A stretch of DNA of 64,000 nt from assembly GCF_050496765.1 (NCBI RefSeq), contig NZ_JBNWEO010000009.1, positions 1-64,000 of the forward strand, in the 5' to 3' direction. How positions within the stretch are numbered: position 1 is the first letter of the stretch; each line of letters starts with the position of its first letter. This document shows positions 58,240 to 64,000 of the stretch, piece by piece. The notes below the pieces were generated by a model. It was not told where the DNA came from. It made no database searches and saw only the letters and a list, made by a program, of their open reading frames with translations. The position numbers were made by a program, and so were the translations under genes. The DNA comes from JAEVLT01 sp050496765. Lineage in GTDB: Bacteria > Bacillota > Bacilli > Bacillales > Cytobacillaceae.

Positions 58240-59787
58240 TTGATCCAGCCTTACAAGCATGAACCATTAACGGATTTTTCAGTAGAAGAAAACCGTCAAG
58301 CCTATTTGAATGCGTTAAAAACGGTTGAGAGCTATTTAGGCCAAGAGTATGAACTCGTCATTGGCGGCGAAAAAATCTCAACCGAAGAAAAAATCATTTC
58401 CTACAACCCTGCCAATAAACAAGAAGTGATTGGCCGCGTTTCCAAAGCCAATAAAGAACTTGCTGAAAAAGCCATGCAAGCTGCGGTCGAAACTTTTAAA
58501 ACATGGAAAAAGACAAAAGCTGAAATCCGTGCAGATGTTCTCTTTAAAGCAGCAGCAATTCTGCGCCGCCGCAAACATGAGTTTTCGGCATTGATGACAA
58601 AAGAAGCGGGCAAACCTTGGCGCGAAGCCGATGCCGACACGGCGGAAGCAATTGACTTTCTCGAATTTTACGGCAGGCAAATGCTCAGGCTCAAAGACGG
58701 CATGCCTGTGCAAAGCCGTCCAAATGAATTTAATCGGTATGACTATATTCCCCTTGGTGTTGGAATCATCATTTCGCCATGGAACTTTCCATTAGCGATC
58801 ATGGCAGGCACAACTGTGGCTGCTATTGTCTCCGGCAATACCGTCTTGTTAAAACCGGCATCCGCTACGCCGGTGATCGCCGCCAAATTTGTTGAAGTCA
58901 TGGAAGAAGCAGGCCTGCCAAAAGGGGTACTGAACTTTGTTCCAGGAAGCGGCGCTGAAGTCGGGGATTATCTCGTTGACCATAAAGATACCCGTTTTGT
59001 CAGCTTCACCGGTTCCCGCGATGTGGGGCTGCGCATTTTTGAACGTTCCGCAAAATTGGCGGATGGTCAAATTTGGATGAAACGACTAATTGCCGAAATG
59101 GGCGGCAAAGATACGATTGTAGTCGACAGTGAAGCGGATCTCGAATGGGCAGCCCAATCGATTGTGGCTTCAGCATTTGGCTTCTCCGGGCAAAAATGTT
59201 CAGCATGTTCCCGCGCGGTCGTTGTGAAAGACGTTTATGACCAGGTGCTGAATCGCGTTGTCGAGTTGACCAATCCATTAACCGTCGGCGACCCGGCAGA
59301 CCAAGGAAACTTTATGGGGCCGGTCATTGATCAAAATGCTTTTGTAAAAATCAATGAATACATTGAAATCGGCAAACAGGAAGGCAAGCTGATGGCGGGC
59401 GGAGAAAGCGATGATTCCACCGGTTTCTTTATCAAGCCAACTATTTTTGCTGACCTTGATTCAAAAGCGCGGATCATGCAAGAAGAAATCTTTGGCCCGG
59501 TCGTCGGATTTGCGAAAGCGAAAGATTTTACCGAAGCGATTGAAATTGCCAATAACACAGAATACGGATTAACCGGTGCCGTAATCACAAAAAATCGCGC
59601 CCATATGGAACAGGCGCGCCAAGATTTCCATGTTGGTAACCTGTACTTCAACCGCGGCTGTACAGGAGCCATCGTCGGCTATCAGCCATTCGGTGGCTTC
59701 AACATGTCCGGCACCGATTCCAAAGCCGGCGGTCCGGACTATTTGCTGCTGCATATGCAAGCAAAAACCACTTCGGAACTTTACTAA
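58240..59787 (+). CDS. pruA: L-glutamate gamma-semialdehyde (1-pyrroline-5-carboxylate) dehydrogenase
   Basis: 515 residues, ALDH family, RocA/PruA type. Motifs are IISPWNFPLAIMAGTTVAAI, the catalytic Glu (IAEMGGKDTIVVD) and Cys (FGFSGQKCSACSRAVVV), and the C-terminal NRGCTGAIVGYQPFGGFNMS. It oxidises glutamate semialdehyde to glutamate with NAD, the second step of proline and arginine breakdown. The start is TTG 58240, 6 bases after AGGAGGGG. No proline dehydrogenase gene adjoins it. Confidence 0.95.
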   Translation: MIQPYKHEPLTDFSVEENRQAYLNALKTVESYLGQEYELVIGGEKISTEEKIISYNPANKQEVIGRVSKANKELAEKAMQAAVETFKTWKKTKAEIRADVLFKAAAILRRRKHEFSALMTKEAGKPWREADADTAEAIDFLEFYGRQMLRLKDGMPVQSRPNEFNRYDYIPLGVGIIISPWNFPLAIMAGTTVAAIVSGNTVLLKPASATPVIAAKFVEVMEEAGLPKGVLNFVPGSGAEVGDYLVDHKDTRFVSFTGSRDVGLRIFERSAKLADGQIWMKRLIAEMGGKDTIVVDSEADLEWAAQSIVASAFGFSGQKCSACSRAVVVKDVYDQVLNRVVELTNPLTVGDPADQGNFMGPVIDQNAFVKINEYIEIGKQEGKLMAGGESDDSTGFFIKPTIFADLDSKARIMQEEIFGPVVGFAKAKDFTEAIEIANNTEYGLTGAVITKNRAHMEQARQDFHVGNLYFNRGCTGAIVGYQPFGGFNMSGTDSKAGGPDYLLLHMQAKTTSELY

Positions 59788-59849
59788 TTTACTAGATTTT
59801 GTGAAAAAGACCTAAAATAGCTGCAGCACCCTGTTAAAACGATTTAAAT

Positions 59850-59891
59850 CGCAAAAGAAGTTATCTTGCTATGAGATAGCTTCTTTTGCGT
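59850..59891 (+). terminator. Terminator after pruA
   Basis: GCAAAAGAAG pairs with CTTCTTTTGC, with an internal TATCT/AGATA continuation, forming a strong 16-bp imperfect stem. Confidence 0.8.
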
Positions 59892-60005
59892 GCGTTTAAG
59901 AGGAGAACAGCAAGTGGTAAATAATTGAAAATGTAAACAGAATGTAAAAGTTGGTATTTTTATGTTAACTATTTGTAAATAACCGGATAAATCTGAATTA
60001 TCTTG

Positions 60006-60047
60006 TATAATTAAGGTGTGGCCATGAAATACTTAAATATTTAAGTA
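60006..60047 (+). promoter_or_regulatory. -10 element and perfect 18-bp palindrome before the secreted-protein gene
   Basis: TATAAT at 60006-60011 has no good -35. TACTTAAATATTTAAGTA (60030-60047) is a perfect palindrome between the -10 and the ribosome-binding site, a natural place for a repressor. Confidence 0.5.
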
Positions 60048-60074
60048 AATTATTAAAAAAGGAGTTTTGAAATT

Positions 60075-60443
60075 ATGAAAAACTTTTTTAAAAAATCATT
60101 GGCATCATTGGGTGTTACAGCATTTGCAGTCGGCGCTTTTTCAACAGTTTCAAATGCAACGATAGCTTGGGATTCTGACGCAAGTTGGTATGGATCTGGA
60201 GGAAGAGCAAATGTATACGCATATACTTCTCAGTCAAATGAGCCAGCAAATTATAAAATTACTGTTTATGCTGAAACAAATGATGGTTCACAGAAATATG
60301 CTCAAAAAAATCCTGCCAGTGCTAGTGACTCGATATCAGTCAGCTTTTTAACTGCTGGTCCAGTAAGCAGTGGTTTTTCAGAGCATGAGTGGGTAATGAG
60401 TGGTGAAAGTGGATTTGTAAGGAAGTCCATCGATTTCCACTAA
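60075..60443 (+). CDS. Small secreted protein, possible bacteriocin precursor
   Basis: 122 residues. A Sec signal peptide (MKNFFKKSLASLGVTAFAVG, cleavage likely after VSNA at 28) leaves a mature part of about 94 residues with no Cys, rich in Ser, Ala, Tyr and Thr in alternating patterns that suggest beta strands (ASWYGSGGRANVYAYTSQS, YKITVYAETNDGSQKY). The following genes encode two FtsX-type permeases and an ATPase, an order reminiscent of lactococcin-972-group loci, but the Lcn972 YSNYYH-like motif is absent. It could be a bacteriocin, a signal, or an adhesion protein. The ATG follows AAAGGAG. Confidence 0.6.
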   Translation: MKNFFKKSLASLGVTAFAVGAFSTVSNATIAWDSDASWYGSGGRANVYAYTSQSNEPANYKITVYAETNDGSQKYAQKNPASASDSISVSFLTAGPVSSGFSEHEWVMSGESGFVRKSIDFH

Positions 60444-60457
60444 AATAGGAGTTAAAA

Positions 60458-60499
60458 CAAACCGTGAATGAGGCTCACATAGTCTTGTTCACGGTTTAA
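60458..60499 (+). terminator. Attenuator-like hairpin between secreted-protein gene and permease
   Basis: AAACCGTGAA and TTCACGGTTT form a 10-bp stem with a loop of about 20 bases (TGAGGCTCACATAGTCTTG). The T-run is weak (TTTAAAATAG), so partial read-through is plausible. Confidence 0.65.
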
Positions 60500-60516
60500 A
60501 ATAGCTGGAGGGCTTT

Positions 60517-61605
60517 ATGAGGCAAATAATAAAAGATATATTCATAAACAAGAAAATTTTTCTCATGCTTTTTATAGGCTTTTTGCTGACGATATCTCCA
60601 ATTCTTATTGCTTTTTCAACGAAAAATTATTATGATGAGTTATTTTATGATTCTAAAAATGGTTTTTTTCAGTATTATTACTCGATTAATTTATCTAATG
60701 TGAAAGAGTTAGATTTTCATAAAATGCAGGAACTGGCAGAATCTAATTTTATTAAATCTAGCGTTATTACAGAAACTATTTCAGCAAAAATTCCGGAAAT
60801 AGGTTTTGTAATGGTTGTTGGTTTACTCAATAAAAATATTTGGTCGCCGCCTTTGATCAAAGGAGCAAAATTAGATCTCAATGAAACGAACAATATAATA
60901 GCTGGAAAGAATATTTCCAGTACGGTGGGCAAAATAAAATTATTTGATAAAGAATACACGATTAAAGGAATTACCGGGAAAGGCATGGGAAGTGAATACA
61001 ATAGTAAAATTTATCTATCGCTAAAAAATGCACCTGAACAAATTAAACGTGATATAGAAAAGTCCAATACCCTTCAACTAATTGTCAGGTCAAATCAAAG
61101 TCCGAATAAAGAAATAAACGGATTCGTTTCTAAAGTAAAACAAATGAATAAAATTCCGAACATCAAGATCATAAATGAAAAAGCAAATTATGAAAATCAG
61201 AAAAACTCCAGACAGGGAGTAAAAGAAGTATTAAGTTATCCTTATAAACTTTTCATTATCGCGCTTATTAATTGTATAACCGTTAGTTATCTGTGGATTT
61301 ATCTGAAAAGAAAAGATATTTCTTTAAGAAAAGCTTTAGGAGCAAGCAATCTAAATCTCTTTTCGTTTGTATTTGGTCAATTGTTAATCTGTGCAACTTT
61401 AGCAACAGTCAGTTCGATCGTTATCCTGTGGGTTTTGGGCAAAATCGGCAACAATATTCTTTATTTTACAAGTTACAATATTGGCTTGAGCTTCTATCTA
61501 TATCTCACCAGTCTGGTCATAACATTCGTTGTTTCTTTTATTACATCGATCATTCCGTTTCTTCATATAATGAAAATCGAACCCGCAAAAGCATTAAAGG
61601 AGTAA
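60517..61605 (+). CDS. FtsX/MacB-type ABC transporter permease 1
   Basis: 362 residues. An N-terminal membrane helix (IFLMLFIGFLLTISPILIAF) is followed by a large extracytoplasmic domain (about 40-240) and three C-terminal helices with the FtsX core (KRKDISLRKALGASNLNLFS, then LYLTSLVITFVVSFITSIIP). It ends with KIEPAKALKE, the usual MacB-type tail. The second permease and ATPase follow; such Type VII ABC systems act as mechanotransmission or export/resistance pumps. The ATG follows GGAGGG. AT-rich relative to the pur and lig regions. Confidence 0.82.
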   Translation: MRQIIKDIFINKKIFLMLFIGFLLTISPILIAFSTKNYYDELFYDSKNGFFQYYYSINLSNVKELDFHKMQELAESNFIKSSVITETISAKIPEIGFVMVVGLLNKNIWSPPLIKGAKLDLNETNNIIAGKNISSTVGKIKLFDKEYTIKGITGKGMGSEYNSKIYLSLKNAPEQIKRDIEKSNTLQLIVRSNQSPNKEINGFVSKVKQMNKIPNIKIINEKANYENQKNSRQGVKEVLSYPYKLFIIALINCITVSYLWIYLKRKDISLRKALGASNLNLFSFVFGQLLICATLATVSSIVILWVLGKIGNNILYFTSYNIGLSFYLYLTSLVITFVVSFITSIIPFLHIMKIEPAKALKE

Positions 61606-61610
61606 ATCAT

Positions 61611-62867
61611 ATGATGAAAATGAAAAGTGCTCTTAAAGCTTTAAAAAAAAGATGGGTGATTTCAATTCTTCTTCTTATCCAATTTACTTTTGGATTATCA
61701 ACGATAACGGGTTCTGTCAACGTGTTTTATAACTTATTTTATTTGAAAAATAATTCACTTTTAGACTTAACCAGCACATACTTAATTACAAGTAAAAATC
61801 CTGAGGTTGCTGATGAAAGAAAATTTAAGAAAGAGCAAGCTGAGCAGATTTTTAATAAGTTAAAAAAGAACAAAGATGTCATATCGTATGGTACCTACTA
61901 TGAAGAATTCTTGCCAGTTGCTGCAAGTTCAGTACCACTTAACAGTAAGCTGCTTTCTGAGCTAAATCAAACAAACCTAGGGATGGACAAGCCAGCAATA
62001 CGTGCAATTGTGATTGATGGAAACTATAATCAGCTTTTAAACTTACAAGTTGAGCAGGGAAAACGGTTTTCTGCTCAGGACTTTACGTATAATCAGAATG
62101 AAAAAACCAACATTTTGGTAGGCTCCTATTTCAAAAAGTATTTTCGTATCGGAGATGTAATTAATAATCAATACACGATCATTGGTTTTTTGCCAAAGGA
62201 TAAATATATTGTTAATAATAATACCACAAACACCTATCTAAAATTGGATAAGGCAGCAGTGATGCCAATGCCTGCTGATATAAACAACAATTATGCTGCC
62301 ATGTTTTCCAGATTACATGGAGGAACCATTTTAAAATTGCGAAAAGGTGCGGATGTAGAGAAATTAATTCAATCCATTCAAATAAGAGGCGATAACTCTC
62401 AGATGTACCTTAAAAACTTAGGTGTAGAGATCCAACAAAATATAAAGAGTAATAGCTACACTGAAATCCCACAAATCATATTGGGTTTGAGTTTTATCCT
62501 ATTTTCAGTGATTGGAATTGTAGCAACCACATTTATATCGATTATGATGCGGAAAAGAGAATTTGGGGTAAAATTAGTTCTCGGTGAAAGTAAATATGGC
62601 CTATTTATTCAAATTCTTTTAGAGAATCTATTGATTGGTATTGTTGGGATGGGCTTATCACTCATTCATTTTATCTGGAAATATAGTGGACTATTAAAAA
62701 TTTCAAATGAATTCAATTTAGCGAGTGCATTAGACTTTAAAATGAATGCTTCTATCGTATTTCCAGTATTTTCAGTTCTATTACTCGTGATGATCTTATC
62801 AAACCTTATCGTCTTTTTGTTTATTAGAAATTTGGAGCCGAAGTCATTGATAGGAGGAATGGAGTAA
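61611..62867 (+). CDS. FtsX/MacB-type ABC transporter permease 2
   Basis: 418 residues. N-terminal helix (WVISILLLIQFTFGLSTITG), extracytoplasmic domain about 45-290, and three C-terminal helices (IILGLSFILFSVIGIVATTF, LLENLLIGIVGMGLSLIHFI, SIVFPVFSVLLLVMILSNLI). The FtsX core motif MMRKREFGVKLVLGESKYGL is present. The ATG at 61611 follows AAGGAG and lies 5 bp after permease 1. It shares its last base with the next ATG (TAATG). The two permeases probably form a heterodimer. Confidence 0.82.
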   Translation: MMKMKSALKALKKRWVISILLLIQFTFGLSTITGSVNVFYNLFYLKNNSLLDLTSTYLITSKNPEVADERKFKKEQAEQIFNKLKKNKDVISYGTYYEEFLPVAASSVPLNSKLLSELNQTNLGMDKPAIRAIVIDGNYNQLLNLQVEQGKRFSAQDFTYNQNEKTNILVGSYFKKYFRIGDVINNQYTIIGFLPKDKYIVNNNTTNTYLKLDKAAVMPMPADINNNYAAMFSRLHGGTILKLRKGADVEKLIQSIQIRGDNSQMYLKNLGVEIQQNIKSNSYTEIPQIILGLSFILFSVIGIVATTFISIMMRKREFGVKLVLGESKYGLFIQILLENLLIGIVGMGLSLIHFIWKYSGLLKISNEFNLASALDFKMNASIVFPVFSVLLLVMILSNLIVFLFIRNLEPKSLIGGME

Positions 62868-63568
62868 TGGATTTTATTAATCTAAAAAATATCAAAAAGA
62901 TCTATGGGAATAAGAATCATCTTACTTTTGCATTAAACGATATCAATTTATCGATTAAACAGGGAGAAATGATTGCGATAATGGGGCCATCAGGTTCTGG
63001 AAAAAGTACACTATTGAATATTTTAGGGTTAATTGATACCCCAACAGAAGGTGACTATTTTTTAAACGGAAAATCTTTACATGAGATTCGAAAAAATAAG
63101 ATGCACAAAACGAGAAACCAAATGATCGGATTTGTTTTCCAATATTTCGCGTTGTTAAAAGATTATACTGTCCTTGATAACGTTATCTTGCCGCTAACTT
63201 ATCGGAAAGCAAGCCATAAGGAGAGAATTTCTAAAGCAAAATTATATCTAGAAAAAGTGGGTTTGAAAGAGCATATGCATAAAACCCCGGATGAATTATC
63301 AGGTGGCCAACAACAAAGGGTGGCCATCGCCAGAGCATTAGTATGTGAACCGGAACTAATTTTAGCTGATGAACCAACGGGAAACTTAGATCGAAAAACC
63401 GGCGAAGAGATAATCCATTTATTACTACAATTAAACAAGGAAGGAAAAACGATTATTGTTGTAACGCATGATGTTGATGTTGCCAAAAAGTGCGATCGGA
63501 TTATTGAATTAATTGACGGAAAAGTGAATCATGACACGATGACAGTCGAAAAAGTTGGCAATTCCTAG
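62867..63568 (+). CDS. ABC transporter ATP-binding protein (MacB/LolD type)
   Basis: 233 residues. Walker A is GPSGSGKST, the signature LSGGQQQRVAIARAL, and Walker B LILADEPTGNLD; the Q-loop lies in MIGFVFQYFALLKDYTVLDN. It powers the two permeases just upstream. ATPases of this type are also used in the lactococcin-972 group and in antimicrobial-peptide resistance pumps. Start ATG overlaps the permease 2 stop. Confidence 0.92.
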   Translation: MDFINLKNIKKIYGNKNHLTFALNDINLSIKQGEMIAIMGPSGSGKSTLLNILGLIDTPTEGDYFLNGKSLHEIRKNKMHKTRNQMIGFVFQYFALLKDYTVLDNVILPLTYRKASHKERISKAKLYLEKVGLKEHMHKTPDELSGGQQQRVAIARALVCEPELILADEPTGNLDRKTGEEIIHLLLQLNKEGKTIIVVTHDVDVAKKCDRIIELIDGKVNHDTMTVEKVGNS

Positions 63569-63608
63569 AGGCTTGTAAAAATACGATGTAATGTATTCAA
63601 TTATAATC

Positions 63609-63635
63609 AAGCTGCCGGATTGGTGGCTTTTTTCT
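63609..63635 (+). terminator. Terminator after the ABC operon
   Basis: AAGCTGCC (63609-63616) pairs with GGTGGCTT (63622-63629) with two wobbles, followed by T residues. Confidence 0.55.
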
Positions 63636-63689
63636 CGTCAATTTCCTTGAATTGTTATAAATGAGGCTGATTGCACCCCGAAATTGAAT

Positions 63690-63806
63690 TTATTCCGCCT
63701 TAACGATCAACATATCCGCCTACATAATCAAGAATTCCGCCTTCATCCGTCATAATTTCGCCAACAACTATGATTATATCGCCTACGCCCCCATTAATTC
63801 CGTCTT
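63690..63806 (-). repeat. Array of six CCGCC-type motifs at exact 21-bp spacing
   Basis: The core TCCGC (degenerate in later units: TTCGC, ATCGC, TCCGT) starts at 63694, 63715, 63736, 63757, 63778 and 63799, each exactly 21 bp from the last. Units read ATTCCGCCT. On the minus strand it is the GGCGGAAT family of the 43090 and 47806 arrays. The copies decay towards the nirB promoter. No gene in this spacer (63569-63962). Confidence 0.88.
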
Positions 63807-63840
63807 CAGACATTTAAGCTAGCCGACTTTTTGACAATAA

Positions 63841-63856
63841 TGTGAATTTGTTCACA
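63841..63856 (+). promoter_or_regulatory. Fnr box 1
   Basis: TGTGAATTTGTTCACA has perfect TGTGA-N6-TCACA half sites. A TTGACA (63831-63836) just upstream suggests overlap with an alternative -35. Confidence 0.8.
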
Positions 63857-63869
63857 AATACACTCAAAT

Positions 63870-63885
63870 TGTGACGTACCTCACA
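63870..63885 (+). promoter_or_regulatory. Fnr box 2 at the activating position
   Basis: TGTGACGTACCTCACA is a second perfect Fnr palindrome. With the -10 TACAAT at 63907-63912 and a start near 63919, its centre (63877.5) falls at about -41.5, the classic class II position. The two boxes are 29 bp apart. Confidence 0.88.
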
Positions 63886-63906
63886 AATTTTTAACCTCAA
63901 GGGGAA

Positions 63907-63912
63907 TACAAT
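63907..63912 (+). promoter_or_regulatory. -10 element of the nirB-like promoter
   Basis: TACAAT at 63907-63912 has no good -35 of its own, as expected of an Fnr-activated promoter. Confidence 0.6.
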
Positions 63913-63962
63913 TTACTCATAGGAAAAACGACCAGATGAAAAAACGATAGGAGAGACGATCA

Positions 63963-64000
63963 TGAACAAGAAAAAACTCGTGATGATTGGTAACGGCATG
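63963..64000 (+). CDS. nirB: Start of a nitrite reductase large subunit-like gene (cut by window edge)
   Basis: Only 12 codons are visible: MNKKKLVMIGNG and a partial Met. This opens like NirB/NasD (a Rossmann FAD/NAD-binding start, KLVxIGNGM). The ATG follows ATAGGAGAG. Two Fnr boxes upstream suit an anaerobically induced NADH-dependent nitrite reductase. With so little sequence another NAD/FAD oxidoreductase remains possible. Confidence 0.65.

Noticed and set aside
61293..61610. A longer start for permease 2 reaching into permease 1
   Set aside because: It would overlap the first permease by over 300 bases out of frame; ATG 61611 has AAGGAG at the right distance.

Overview
The window comes from a low-to-moderate GC, spore-former-type Firmicute of the family Bacillaceae. 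The evidence is Bacillus-like rRNA genes, sigma-A promoters, purine riboswitches and PurR boxes, GlcT/RAT control of the glucose PTS, a sigB-type RsbR protein, and two long gene orders as in Bacillus subtilis (purEKBCSQLFMNHD followed by yerA-yerB-yerC-pcrB-pcrA-ligA-yerH). The species cannot be named from the sequence alone.

Layout. 1-3.2 kb is a worn region: a cut-off HTH remnant, a repeat-rich spacer and a complete IS1634-type element with terminal inverted repeats. 3.2-5.2 kb is an overlapping three-gene cassette (XRE repressor, ImmA/IrrE metalloprotease, PIN-like nuclease) that looks like a toxin-antitoxin or defence unit. 5.2-9 kb carries a ManO/DUF956 gene and a mannose-family PTS operon. 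The leader of that operon contains the 3' tail of a lost GlcT-like antiterminator plus an almost exact copy of the ptsG RAT/terminator. 9-16.5 kb holds a Gfo/Idh oxidoreductase and a sigma-54 module: an activator with CBS, PAS, AAA+ and Fis domains, then a -24/-12 promoter, iron alcohol dehydrogenase, methylmalonate-semialdehyde dehydrogenase and an MHS transporter. 16.6-19.3 kb holds YndM, a membrane-anchored SNase/Excalibur nuclease and an RsbR paralogue.

19.4-22.9 kb is purine salvage and GMP synthesis (guaA and an NCS2 permease), each behind a guanine riboswitch; the permease also has PurR boxes. 23-26.1 kb is glcT-ptsG. 26.1-27.6 kb is a GT39-type membrane glycosyltransferase. 27.7-33 kb is one rrn operon (16S-23S-5S, no spacer tRNAs) with two promoters and visible processing stems. 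33.4-34.4 kb has an atypical response regulator (phospho-acceptor Asp replaced by Glu) and a NETI protein. 34.4-47.7 kb is the complete IMP operon under PurR boxes and a guanine riboswitch. 48-58 kb is the yer/pcr/lig region, and 58.2-59.8 kb is pruA/rocA. 60-63.6 kb is an AT-rich four-gene cassette: a small secreted protein, two FtsX-type permeases and an ABC ATPase, likely a bacteriocin-like export or immunity system. The window ends in the first codons of a nirB-like gene behind two perfect Fnr boxes.

Cross-cutting signals: three arrays of a GGCGGAAT-type motif repeated almost exactly every 21 bp (purF-purM, after purD, before nirB), and a second family at 32-bp spacing (0.3-0.5 kb). The best candidates for undescribed biology are the 21-bp arrays, the 60-63.6 kb secreted-protein/ABC cassette, the XRE-ImmA-PIN cassette, and the mannose PTS under a GlcT-type leader.
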